Of a stretch of DNA of 64,000 nucleotides, positions 1 to 8,380 are shown piece after piece. The notes under the pieces are model-generated. The model saw nothing but the letters and a program-made list of their open reading frames with translations. It did no database searches and was not told where the DNA came from. This stretch comes from CAZSXU01 sp964610505 (GTDB taxonomy: Bacteria > Arandabacterota > Arandabacteria > JAGLYR01). The stretch is taken from the NCBI GenBank assembly GCA_964610505.1, contig CAZSXU010000018.1, positions 1-64,000 of the forward strand, given 5' to 3'. Every line of letters begins with the position of its first letter. Position 1 is the stretch's first letter. Position numbers and translations under genes: made by a program.

Positions 1-338
1 GGCAGTCTGTAGATGGACAAGATCAAAAACAGCGCCAGGAGCGCGCGCGTGGCATGGTGTGTGGCATGGATATGTCCCTTCAGATAGACGGCGTTGAATA
101 TGGAGAGGACGGCCATTGCCGATAGGTTGACGAGCGCCAGAAGTCGCCCCCACGCCAGTCGCCTCCCGATGGCGGGGCCGGAGAGCGCCAGCCCCGCACC
201 GATCACACCTCCCAGAATGTAGCTGATCCGCGCCGTCATTCCTCCCGAGACGCCTTCCGCCGTATAGATCTCGATTCCCCCGGCGATGATGGCCGAGAGT
301 CCAAAGAGCATCAAGATAATGGAGATCAGAATGCGCAT
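1..338 (-). CDS. Partial multi-pass membrane protein of unknown function
   Basis: The reading frame is open from an ATG at 338 to the left edge of the window, giving 112 visible residues; the C-terminus is missing. A GGGAAGAG ribosome-binding site lies just upstream of the ATG. The translation starts MRILISIILMLFGLSAIIAG and shows about four hydrophobic segments with short loops. One loop is His-rich (HIHATHHATR), just before the last visible segment. It sits 18 bases downstream of the S9 peptidase stop on the same strand, so the two are probably co-transcribed. I do not recognise the family and infer only an inner-membrane location. Confidence 0.6.
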   Translation of the reverse strand, partial: MRILISIILMLFGLSAIIAGGIEIYTAEGVSGGMTARISYILGGVIGAGLALSGPAIGRRLAWGRLLALVNLSAMAVLSIFNAVYLKGHIHATHHATRALLALFLILSIYRL

Positions 339-356
339 CTCTTCCCAGTGTCCGGG

Positions 357-2438
357 CTACTTCGTGGAGCTGTCCTTCAGCCACTCATCGAACCACTCCA
401 GAATCGATCCATACCAGAAAGCGCGGTTCTGCGGTTTCTGGATCCAATGGTCTTCGTCGGGGAAGCGGATCATCTTCGACGGTACGCCCAACCGCTGAAG
501 CGCCGTGAACATCTGCTCGCCGCCCGTGATCGGCACCCGGTAGTCCAGCTCCCCGTGCGTGATCAGATGGGGCGTGCGGAAGTTCTTGGCGTAGCGGATC
601 GGAGAGGTTCGATCGTACTCCTCGGGATTCTCCCAGGGCGGGCCGAAACTTTCCCACTCCGGAAACCAGAGCTCTTCGGTGGACCCATACCCGCTCCACT
701 GCTCGGCGTCGCCGGCGTGAGAGACGAGGCAGGCGAAGAGATTGTCGTCGTTGTGTCCCTGGAACCAGTTGCACACGTATCCCCCGAAGGATCCACCCCA
801 GGCCCCGATCTTCGTCCTGTCGACGAAGGTGTAATTGGCGATGACGTGTTTGACGCCGAGGCGAATATCCTCGATGACTCTCCCGTCCCAGTCACCGCGA
901 ATCTCGTCACTGAATTTCTGGCCGTAGCCCGTGGATCCTCTCGGGTTGCAGAAGAAGACGACATACTCGGCGCCGGTGAACAGGAGATACTCAAAGCGGA
1001 TCGCGTTTCCAAACATCTGCTGCGGGCCGCCGTGCACCCGGACCATCATCGGGTATTTCCTGCCGGGGTCGAAGTCGATGGGTTTGAGCAGGAAACCGTG
1101 CACCGGTGTCCCGCCTGCGCCTTCGAACCAGACCTCCTCGCCCTTCGGCCGGTACACCTCGGCAAAGAGATCGTCGTTAACGAAGGTCAGCTGCTCTACC
1201 GTCTTCCCGTTCGCGGAAGACCGGTAGACTTCATAGTAATGGTCGATCGGCCGGTAGAGATACGTGAAGAACTTCTCCTTTGGACCTGCTTCACAGCTGA
1301 AGTGGTACCCATGGCCGGTCGGGTTGTCGCCGCCCACGACGGTCTTGACGCCGCCGCCCTTGGCCGGAACGGAAAACAGGTTGGCGTCGCCCTTGTCCTC
1401 CGCCTCGAAGTAGAGGGTTCGGCCGTCATCGGACCAGAAGAGGGTTCCCACGCTCAGATCGACATCCGCTGTCAGGCTGCGGATGTCACGCGTGCGAAGA
1501 TCCATCACCATGAGCTCGTAGCGATCCGATTCGCAGTATGGTTTTCGGGCGGCCCGGTAGGCCAGCTCCTTGCCGTCCGGGGACACGCGTGGATGAGTGT
1601 CGGCGGCCGGGTTCGTAGTCATCTGCTCGATGGATCCCCCGCAAAGCGCGACCCGATAGATGTTCTCGTCGTAGGACACCGCCTGGTCCGAATCCTGTTT
1701 CCCAGCGAAGTAGACGTGTCCGCCGTCCGGACTGATGTCGAACTCCCTCCCCGCCGAGGCCAACCAGAATGTCAGCGCGTCGAACTCGAGATCGGGAGTA
1801 AGATCCACCGGACCCTTCGACCCATCCGCGGGCATGAGGAACAAATGCTGGATCTTGCCGTCCTCGTACGTGTTCCAGTGGCGGTACATCAGGTGCTCAT
1901 GGACCTTGGCCTTGACCTTGTTCTCTTCCTTTTCGTCGTCCTTGGCCTCGATGCATTCGAGGCTGTCGCCGCATTCCAGGTAGGTCCTGGCCGCAAAGAC
2001 CATCTGCTTCCCGTCGGGCGTCCAGGCGAAATCCTCGACTCCCTCGGGGAATTCCGTCAGGCGTCGGGCCTCTCCTCCTTCCATGGGGAGAAGCCAGATC
2101 TGGCTGCCGTCACCTCCACGGCTGGATTTGAAAGCGAGCGTTTTGCCGTCGGGAGACCAGACGGGACTGCCGTCTCCCTTCTCGTTGGTGGTCAGCTGCC
2201 GGGAGGGACCGCCGTCGGCCGGAACCAACCAGACGTCCGAGTTGTATTTGTTTTCGTCGAAGTCGCATACACCGACCACATAGGCGACCCACCTGCCGTC
2301 GGGGGAGAGGGTCGGGGAACCGACCCGCTTGACGCGGCAAAGATCATCGGTCGTGAACGGGCGCGCCTCAGCGGCCGATACGGGGAGTGCGGCGGCCATC
2401 AGCAGGAGTGCCGCCAGGCACGGGACGAGTACTCGCAT
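357..2438 (-). CDS. Secreted S9-family prolyl oligopeptidase / acylaminoacyl peptidase
   Basis: This is a 693-residue serine peptidase with an N-terminal beta-propeller made of WD40-like/TolB-like repeats (SPDGRWVAYV, SPVWSPDGKTLAF, SPDGKELAYR) and a C-terminal alpha/beta hydrolase domain. The catalytic Ser is in GGSFGGY (about Ser550), the Asp in GELDYRVP (about Asp632) and the His in DEDHWI (about His664). The start at 2438 is chosen because it has an AAGGAGG site 9 bases upstream and begins a signal peptide (MRVLVPCLAALLLMAAALPV, cleavage after SAA). The family cleaves short peptides, so a periplasmic or extracellular peptide-degrading role is likely. It is transcribed divergently from the SPFH operon. 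Confidence 0.93.
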   Translation of the reverse strand: MRVLVPCLAALLLMAAALPVSAAEARPFTTDDLCRVKRVGSPTLSPDGRWVAYVVGVCDFDENKYNSDVWLVPADGGPSRQLTTNEKGDGSPVWSPDGKTLAFKSSRGGDGSQIWLLPMEGGEARRLTEFPEGVEDFAWTPDGKQMVFAARTYLECGDSLECIEAKDDEKEENKVKAKVHEHLMYRHWNTYEDGKIQHLFLMPADGSKGPVDLTPDLEFDALTFWLASAGREFDISPDGGHVYFAGKQDSDQAVSYDENIYRVALCGGSIEQMTTNPAADTHPRVSPDGKELAYRAARKPYCESDRYELMVMDLRTRDIRSLTADVDLSVGTLFWSDDGRTLYFEAEDKGDANLFSVPAKGGGVKTVVGGDNPTGHGYHFSCEAGPKEKFFTYLYRPIDHYYEVYRSSANGKTVEQLTFVNDDLFAEVYRPKGEEVWFEGAGGTPVHGFLLKPIDFDPGRKYPMMVRVHGGPQQMFGNAIRFEYLLFTGAEYVVFFCNPRGSTGYGQKFSDEIRGDWDGRVIEDIRLGVKHVIANYTFVDRTKIGAWGGSFGGYVCNWFQGHNDDNLFACLVSHAGDAEQWSGYGSTEELWFPEWESFGPPWENPEEYDRTSPIRYAKNFRTPHLITHGELDYRVPITGGEQMFTALQRLGVPSKMIRFPDEDHWIQKPQNRAFWYGSILEWFDEWLKDSSTK

Positions 2439-2663
2439 GGGAACTGCCTCCTTGGCAATGGGTCGCTGAACGCCAGAATTGCAAAGCTGATGTCCAGAAT
2501 AGAGCAAAATTGTCCTTCAGACAACCCGAATATCGGACGAACAGGAGAGGTAGGGAACGGGGCCGGAATCCGGTCGGGGAGTTCCACGTTTTTTTGCGTT
2601 TTCTGACCTTGTTTTGCTTTCACTGGAGAGTTAAGATCATGAGGAGTGGGGGGAGGTAACGGT

Positions 2664-4352
2664 TTGGACATTCGCGTGCGGGTTGCGCTGCTTGCGATCT
2701 TTCTCAACGTTGCGCTGGTGGTTGTCAAGATCCTCCTGGCGAAGACGACGGGGAGTGCATCCATTCGTGCGGATGCCTTCCATTCCCTTTCCGACGTCCT
2801 GGTTTCCGTCCTGGTCTTGGCCGGGGTCGGGATTGGGACGCGAAAGAGGAAGGACGGCATCGTCAACTGGGCGGGCGTCGAACACGTGGTCGCGATCGTC
2901 ATCGGTCTCTTCATTCTCTACGCCGCATTCGGAATCTTCAGAGAAGCGGTATCCGCTCCTACGAAATCGCTGGCCAATGTGCCCGTCGCCCTCGTGGGAC
3001 TCTTCGCGTGCGTTCTCGGTTCGTTCCTGATCTCACGCATTGAGATCAAAGTCGGTGAGGCCCATCAGTCCCCGGCCCTGATTGCCGACGGCTTCCACGC
3101 CCGGATGAACATGTACAGCACCATCGGCGTAATGGTGAGCCTGATCGGAGTCATGATCGGTCTCAACCTGGACTCGGCCGCCGCAGCCGTGATCGCGCTC
3201 CTCATCGCCGTCACCGGAATCGAAGTGGTAGTGGGATCGGCGCGGGGACTGCGGAGGGGGCGGTCCATCGAGGATCTTTTCGCCGTTCGATTTCTTCAGA
3301 GGCTTCTTCTGCGATTGCAGGGCAGAGACGCCGCGCAAGCAGAGGATCCTCGTATGCAAATCCGGCCTCCGCGCAAGGTGATGGTTGCGGTCTGCCTGGG
3401 CATTCTGCTGGTCGCGTGGCTCACGACCGCCTTCTCGGCGGCTCGCCCGGGACAACGGCTGCTGGTGTTCCGCTTTGGGCGGATCACCGGAGAGGATCTC
3501 GGGCCCGGAGTGCACGTTCATTTCCCCTGGCCTATCGACCAGGCGCGGTACGTCGACGTGGGGACGATTCGGCGGGTCGAGATCGGTTTCCGAACGTCGG
3601 CCAGCGACCTCTCCATCGCCGATCGGTCCTACCAGTGGGAAAGCCGCCATACGGCGGGATCCTATTCGAAGCGGATCGAAGAGTCCATCATGCTTACCGG
3701 GGACGTGAATCTGGTCGATATCAACAGCGTTGTACAGTACCGGGTCAAGGACGCGCCTCGTTTCTTCCTGGCCACCGAGGATCCCGACCAGATCGTCCGG
3801 ATGGCTTCGGAAGCCGCGCTGCGAACGGTGGTCGGCCAGGAACAGATCGACGACCTGCTCACCACGGACCGCCGAGTCATCGAGAGAACCTGCGAGGTGC
3901 TGATTCAGTCTTTGCTGGATCCCTGCGATGCCGGGCTCGAGGTCACGGCCGTCCGGCTGCAGGACGTTCATCCGCCCCTGGAAGTGGTGGCCAGCTTCCG
4001 AGACGTGGCGTCGGCCCGAGAAGACCGGAGCCGCCTGATGAATGAGGCCTTTGCCTACCGGAACAGCGTACTTCCCAGGGCGCGGGGCCAGGCGACAAAG
4101 GATAAAGTCGGCTCCGAGGCCGGCGGCTACGACAAGGTGACCCGGGCAGCGGGAGAGGCTGCGCGCTTTCTCTCCCTGGTGAACCAGTATCGCATCTCTC
4201 CGGAAGTGACCCGAACGCGTCTCTACCTGGAGACGCTCGAAAACATCCTGCCGGGCATGGAGAAATTTGTGGTGGAACCCGAAGCGGGAGAGCAGCCTGT
4301 GGACCTGAGGTTCTATCGCGGTTCACAGACAGGTGTATTGGGAGGACAGTAG
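2664..4352 (+). CDS. Fusion of a CDF cation-transporter membrane domain with an HflK-like SPFH protein
   Basis: This is a 562-residue fusion. Residues 1 to about 195 form a cation diffusion facilitator-like membrane domain; residues 238-258 are a further membrane segment, followed by an HflK-type SPFH/Band 7 domain (RPGQRLLVFRFGRI, FRDVASAREDRSRLMNEAFAYR). In the CDF part the first metal motif is intact (H40-x3-D44, in ADAFHSLSD), but the second reads H145-x3-N149, so the usual Asp is Asn. The cytoplasmic CDF C-terminal domain is absent. TTG 2664 is preferred over the GTG at 2646 because GGGAGGT lies 6 bases upstream of it. The hflC start follows 2 bases after its stop. HflK normally pairs with HflC to modulate FtsH. 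Whether the CDF half moves metal is doubtful. Confidence 0.85.
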   Translation: MDIRVRVALLAIFLNVALVVVKILLAKTTGSASIRADAFHSLSDVLVSVLVLAGVGIGTRKRKDGIVNWAGVEHVVAIVIGLFILYAAFGIFREAVSAPTKSLANVPVALVGLFACVLGSFLISRIEIKVGEAHQSPALIADGFHARMNMYSTIGVMVSLIGVMIGLNLDSAAAAVIALLIAVTGIEVVVGSARGLRRGRSIEDLFAVRFLQRLLLRLQGRDAAQAEDPRMQIRPPRKVMVAVCLGILLVAWLTTAFSAARPGQRLLVFRFGRITGEDLGPGVHVHFPWPIDQARYVDVGTIRRVEIGFRTSASDLSIADRSYQWESRHTAGSYSKRIEESIMLTGDVNLVDINSVVQYRVKDAPRFFLATEDPDQIVRMASEAALRTVVGQEQIDDLLTTDRRVIERTCEVLIQSLLDPCDAGLEVTAVRLQDVHPPLEVVASFRDVASAREDRSRLMNEAFAYRNSVLPRARGQATKDKVGSEAGGYDKVTRAAGEAARFLSLVNQYRISPEVTRTRLYLETLENILPGMEKFVVEPEAGEQPVDLRFYRGSQTGVLGGQ

Positions 4353-4354
4353 CT

Positions 4355-5236
4355 ATGGGTATGAAGTGGGTATCCCTGATCATCGGCATCGGGATTGCTC
4401 TCTTGATTCTCAACTCGGCGCTCTTTCAGGTGGCCGAGACCGAGCTGGCCATCATCACGCAGTTCGGAAGACCCGTCCGTGTCCTTCGCGACGCCGGGCT
4501 GGGGGTCAAGATGCCCATGCCGATTCAATCGATCAGACGGTTCGATCGCAGGCTCCTGGTGTTCGACCCCAAGCCCGGGGAATTCCTGACCAGCGACAAG
4601 AAAAACGTCCTTGTCGACGCCTACCTGAACTGGCGGATAGACGACCCTCTCAAGTTCTTGGAGTCGGTTAAGGATCGGTCGGTTGCCGAACTGTTCCTGG
4701 CGGATCTGACCTACGCCGCCATCGGAGCGGAGATCGGCAATTACCCTCTCTCCGCGCTGGTCTCGACGGTGCCGGAGTCTCTGCACGTGGACCGGATCCG
4801 GGCGAGCGTGACGGAGAAGTGCCGAGAGGGCGCCAAAAGCGAGTACGGAATCGACATTCTCGATATCCGGATCAAACGGCTCAATCTCCCCGACCAGAAC
4901 AAGGAGAGTGTGTTCGACCGGATGCGCGCGGAGCGGGAGCGCATGGCCAAGAAGTACCGCTCCGAGGGCGAGGAGGAGGCCATGAAGATCCGGGCCGAAA
5001 CGGACAAAGAAACCCGAGCGCTTCTTGCGGAGGCCTACAAGGAATCCCAACGGATCCTGGGGAATGCGGACGCCGAGGCTGCACGAATCTACGCCTCCGC
5101 CTACTCGAAGAACCCCGAGTTCTACAAGATGGTCCGGACTCTTGAGTCCTACCGGAAGTTCATGGACGACCGGACGACGGTGATCCTGTCGACGGACTCG
5201 GAACTCCTCAATCTCATGGTGGAAGGGACTCCGTGA
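4355..5236 (+). CDS. hflC: HflC, FtsH protease modulator (SPFH family)
   Basis: This 293-residue protein has one N-terminal membrane segment (VSLIIGIGIALLILNSALF), an SPFH domain (QVAETELAIITQFGRPVRVL) and a long charged coiled-coil (about residues 185-245, with RMRAERERMAKKYRSEGEEE). Length and order match HflC. In E. coli HflC forms a large membrane cage with HflK that surrounds FtsH and limits its access to substrates. The GGGAGGACAG site lies inside the 3' end of the preceding fusion gene, and the downstream hflK overlaps its stop, so the three genes form one tight operon with translational coupling. Confidence 0.95.
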   Translation: MGMKWVSLIIGIGIALLILNSALFQVAETELAIITQFGRPVRVLRDAGLGVKMPMPIQSIRRFDRRLLVFDPKPGEFLTSDKKNVLVDAYLNWRIDDPLKFLESVKDRSVAELFLADLTYAAIGAEIGNYPLSALVSTVPESLHVDRIRASVTEKCREGAKSEYGIDILDIRIKRLNLPDQNKESVFDRMRAERERMAKKYRSEGEEEAMKIRAETDKETRALLAEAYKESQRILGNADAEAARIYASAYSKNPEFYKMVRTLESYRKFMDDRTTVILSTDSELLNLMVEGTP

Positions 5237-6234
5237 CGGTGGACCAGCAGGAACCGAAAGAACGAATGTCCATTCGCGAAACGATGCGCGGCGTGTGGCC
5301 GCGCTGGCGAATCGTGGCGCGAGTGGCCGTCCTGGTCTTCGTGGTTCTGTACCTGGCCTCGGGACTCTACGTAGTCCAGCCCGACGAGCAGGGCGTGGTT
5401 ACGCGTTTCGGCCGCGTGGTGGGCGATCGGGTGATGCCGGGCATGCACTACCGCCTGCCCTGGCCCTTGGAGAAGGTGGAGCGGCCCAAGACCACCGAGG
5501 TCAAGATCATGAGCGTCGGGTTCCGGGTGGTGGATAAGGTGAGAGGGTTGCCCCCGGCCAAGGAAGAAACCGAGGTGCTCACCGGTGACGAGAACATCAT
5601 CAACGTTCAGATGATGGTCCAGTACCGGATCTCGGATCCGATTGCTTTTCTCTTTGCTTCCGAGAATCCCCACTGGCTGGTTCGGAAAGCGGCCGAGAGC
5701 GTGTTGACCGAGGTGATCGGTTCCATGGGGGTGGACGACGTGCTCACCACGGAGAAGCTGGCGATTCAGGAGCAGGTGAAAGACGGAACCGACGCCATCC
5801 TCTCCGGCTCCGGTTGCGGGCTCAAGGTGATCGGCGCGTATTTTCAGGACATCAGTCCCCCGGATGAGGTGGGCTACGCCTTTCGCGACGTCGCGTCCGC
5901 ACGAGAGGACAAGAACCGCATCATCCACGAGGCCCAGGGGTATCGAAATGAGGCGCTTCCGCGGGCTCGCGGCGAAGCCAACGACATTCTTCGCCAGGCC
6001 GAAGGGTACGAGTCCGAGCGCATTGAGCGGGCGAAGGGTGAGGCCGAACGCTTCCTCGCTTTGCTCAAAGAGTATGAGAAACAGCCTGTGGTGACCCGCA
6101 CGCGCCTCTACGTCGAAGCCATGGAAGAGATCCTGCCCCGTATCAAGAAGTACGTGGTCGGCAAAGGCGAGGGCCGTCCCGTAGCCAACCTCCGGATGTT
6201 CCTGCCGGAAGACGCGAAGCCGCTGCCCCGGTGA
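5233..6234 (+). CDS. hflK: HflK, FtsH protease modulator (SPFH family)
   Basis: This is a 333-residue HflK homologue with a cytoplasmic N-terminus, one membrane segment (about residues 30-50, VAVLVFVVLYLASGLYVVQP), an SPFH domain (DEQGVVTRFGRVVGDRVMPG) and an ERAKGEAERFLALL coiled region. It starts at a GTG that overlaps the hflC stop by four bases; an internal ATG at 5266 is an alternative start. It is the conventional HflK of this operon. The upstream CDF-linked copy is a clear paralogue, since both share FRDVASAREDxxR and an LYxEtxExIL segment near the C-terminus. A hairpin and CACAGATT repeats follow the stop. Confidence 0.94.
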   Translation: MTVDQQEPKERMSIRETMRGVWPRWRIVARVAVLVFVVLYLASGLYVVQPDEQGVVTRFGRVVGDRVMPGMHYRLPWPLEKVERPKTTEVKIMSVGFRVVDKVRGLPPAKEETEVLTGDENIINVQMMVQYRISDPIAFLFASENPHWLVRKAAESVLTEVIGSMGVDDVLTTEKLAIQEQVKDGTDAILSGSGCGLKVIGAYFQDISPPDEVGYAFRDVASAREDKNRIIHEAQGYRNEALPRARGEANDILRQAEGYESERIERAKGEAERFLALLKEYEKQPVVTRTRLYVEAMEEILPRIKKYVVGKGEGRPVANLRMFLPEDAKPLPR

Positions 6235-6255
6235 CGGGGAGAGCAAGATCAAAAG

Positions 6256-6423
6256 CCAGCCACAGATTACACAGATTTCACAGATCTACCGCCTCGCACA
6301 CGAGGCGGCACGCTGATGAGCAATGTGTTCGAGCGTACATTCCCAGCTTCACGCGCTTTTGAATCCGTGCAATCTGTGAAATCTGTGGCTGAGGTTCTTG
6401 ACCTGAATCTGTGAAATCTGCGG
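6256..6423. repeat. CACAGATT-family intergenic repeats, inverted pair
   Basis: A tract of CACAGATT-type units (6256-6286) faces an inverted tract of the same units (6361-6390, reading AATCTGTGAAATCTGTGGCT), with a further copy at 6405-6423. The pair could fold into a long imperfect stem enclosing a smaller perfect hairpin. It sits between the convergent hflK and thi4 genes. The same unit recurs at 21271, 26843, 30441 and 43443. Confidence 0.8.
6289..6308. terminator. Hairpin between convergent hflK and thi4
   Basis: CCGCCTCG, a CACA loop, then CGAGGCGG make a perfect 8-bp stem. There is no strong T tract on either side, so it may be a bidirectional terminator or only the core of the surrounding repeat. 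Confidence 0.35.
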
Positions 6424-6437
6424 AAAGGGTTCCGCTC

Positions 6438-7214
6438 TTACCTGAGTCTCGTGAGTATGAGTTCGGCGGCCCGCTTGCCGCTCATCAGCATTCCGCCGAA
6501 GATGGGTCCCATCCGGGGCGCGCCGAACACCGCATTGGCCGCCATTCCGGCGACGTAGACTCCAGGGTAGATCTCCCGGGTATTCTCCACGATCAGCGAC
6601 TCGGCGCGGTCCGCACACATGGATCCTTCGCCGATGACGCAGCCCGTCTCCGTCTCCAGGCAGGGTCCCGTCTTCTCCTCAATGAGGTGTGCGATCTCGG
6701 CCGCGTGACCCGTTGCATCGATCACGAACCGCGACCGGGCGGAAATGGGATCCACGTGCAGCCCGGCCATTTCCACGGAACTCCAGTTGATGACGAGGCC
6801 TGTGACGCGCTCCTTCTCGATCATCACGTCTTCCGCACTCAGGAGGTTCATGATGCGTGCGCCGGCCTTGACGGCTTGAGAACACAGGGTTGAGGCGGTT
6901 TCGACCGCATCGGCCGAGTAGTAGCCCTTTCGCGCCTCGGTGGTCCGGATTCCAATGTCCGTCATGATCTTCCGCCCATCCTCCTGGACCACGATCTCGT
7001 TGAACATCACGCCGCCGCCCCAGATCCCGCCGCCCAGCGAGAGCTTCCGTTCGAAGAGGACGACGTTCTTGTTTGCCCGGGCGAGGGTATAGGCGGCCGT
7101 CATCCCGGCCGGGCCGCCGCCGACCACGGCGACGTCCGTGTTGAGCACGCCGAGCAGCTTCTTCATATAGCCTTTGACAATGGCTTCGGAGATCTTGACG
7201 TCATCCAGCTTCAT
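6438..7214 (-). CDS. thi4: Thi4-type thiazole synthase, sulfide-dependent (His) form
   Basis: This 258-residue FAD/NAD-fold protein of the Thi4 family makes the adenosine-diphosphate thiazole precursor of thiamine from NAD and glycine. The dinucleotide-binding motif is VAVVGGGPAGMTAAYTL (about residues 28-44). Characteristic GGGIWGGGVMFN (61-72) and RMGPIFGGMLMSG near the C-terminus are present. At the position where yeast Thi4 has its sacrificial Cys (just before DP) this protein has His153 (GLHVDPI), as in archaeal Thi4 enzymes that take sulfur from free sulfide and turn over repeatedly. The start has an AGGAGT site upstream. No thiamine riboswitch was recognisable in the short leader. Confidence 0.93.
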   Translation of the reverse strand: MKLDDVKISEAIVKGYMKKLLGVLNTDVAVVGGGPAGMTAAYTLARANKNVVLFERKLSLGGGIWGGGVMFNEIVVQEDGRKIMTDIGIRTTEARKGYYSADAVETASTLCSQAVKAGARIMNLLSAEDVMIEKERVTGLVINWSSVEMAGLHVDPISARSRFVIDATGHAAEIAHLIEEKTGPCLETETGCVIGEGSMCADRAESLIVENTREIYPGVYVAGMAANAVFGAPRMGPIFGGMLMSGKRAAELILTRLR

Positions 7215-7296
7215 ATGTCGTGTGACTCCTTTGATCGGAGAGAACTTCAGGAATTCTCCACCGTTCGATTCCTTCTAGCAGATCGCACCGGTGGGG

Positions 7297-8088
7297 TCAA
7301 GGGGGAGGTGAATATAGGCGTCCCGACGGGTCCTTCGAAGCAACGGCCATGATGTTGGACGCGACCCCGTTGATCGGCCACAGCCGCTCGAGCGCCCCGT
7401 TAAAAACATACAAGCCCCGCACAAGAGCATTGACGGCCCGAATCCTGCCGAGTCGCTCGCTGTCTCCCCCCGCCAGGGTGGGCGTAACCTGATGGTACCG
7501 GCAGCACACAGGAACCAGTCCGCTTCGCGACAGCAGGGATCGGATCGCTCGAATGGAGTAAAGCCGGTCGTGGTGCGACCGGCCCATCTTCCTGCACAAG
7601 AACTCAATGTAGGAATATCGGTTGGGCAGGAAAGTGATGATCAGGTTCCCTCCGGGCTTGAGTACCCGCCGGATTTCCTTCAGGGACTCGAGGTCGTTGG
7701 GAACATGCTCCAGAACGCCGCTGCCGATCACCGTATCAAACATATCGCTGTCGTATGGAAGCTTGTAAGGGTGTTCCAAGAACGAGAATTCGAGGGTGGC
7801 GGACCGGTGGAAGGCCTCGTACCCCTCGTCCATCACGTCGCAGCCGAAGAGTGAAACCTCGCTCCGAAAACGGTCCTTGATCAGACACGCGTCGACGGCG
7901 TGTCTGCATCCCCAATCCAGTGCATTTCCCTTCTTCACGTACGGGAGATACCGGAAGAAGGCGTCGACGTGACGCCGGATGATCGTTCGATTGCGCAGGT
8001 GCATGTCCAGAAACTCGGAGGACCGGATCTCCAGCTGCTCCCGGTGGATGCGGACGACCAGCTGTTCAGCGTGATTCCTGTCGTGCAC
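7297..8088 (-). CDS. Class I SAM-dependent methyltransferase (Methyltransf_11 type)
   Basis: This 263-residue protein shows the Rossmann methyltransferase signature: motif I as ALDWGCRHAVDA (about residues 56-67), an acidic residue after the second strand (GCDVMDEGYE), and the post-motif region VIGSGVLEHVPNDLESLKEI with RRVLKPGGNLIITFLPNRYS. Motif I is slightly divergent (DWGCRHA instead of DxGCGxG), which may weaken SAM binding. The GTG start has a GGGGAG site 7 bases upstream. It lies upstream of thi4 on the same strand, about 80 bases away. The substrate is unknown; similar proteins act on lipids, quinones, sugars or small molecules. Confidence 0.8.
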   Translation of the reverse strand: MHDRNHAEQLVVRIHREQLEIRSSEFLDMHLRNRTIIRRHVDAFFRYLPYVKKGNALDWGCRHAVDACLIKDRFRSEVSLFGCDVMDEGYEAFHRSATLEFSFLEHPYKLPYDSDMFDTVIGSGVLEHVPNDLESLKEIRRVLKPGGNLIITFLPNRYSYIEFLCRKMGRSHHDRLYSIRAIRSLLSRSGLVPVCCRYHQVTPTLAGGDSERLGRIRAVNALVRGLYVFNGALERLWPINGVASNIMAVASKDPSGRLYSPPP

Positions 8089-8380
8089 GAGTCATCTCCC
8101 CGAATCCGGTCCGAGGCACTGCGGATGTGCGGGCGCACGGCCGGCGCTCGGAGGACAATCCGCAGAGGATCGCAGGAATTGTATCGAGTGCCGCAGAAGG
8201 GCGTCAAGGTCTTTGCGGGCGGAGGGTGTTCCAGGGGCGTTCACGTGTCCGCCGAATGGAGAATTCTCTTTCCGGAATGGGCTGCACTTTGAATCCATAT
8301 CCTGTATCTTGTAAAGGTCGTCGGGTTCCTGGGAGACTGCGGACGGTGCTCCTGAGGCCGGTGATGGGGAGATTCGGGTC

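Noticed and set aside
348..2606. Long plus-strand open frame (752 codons) opposite the S9 peptidase
   Set aside because: It is antisense to a gene with clear domains, catalytic residues, signal peptide and ribosome-binding site. Long mirror frames are expected in GC-rich coding DNA.
7215..7296. Thiamine (TPP) riboswitch upstream of thi4
   Set aside because: The leader is too short and lacks the conserved CUGAGA and thi-box sequences.
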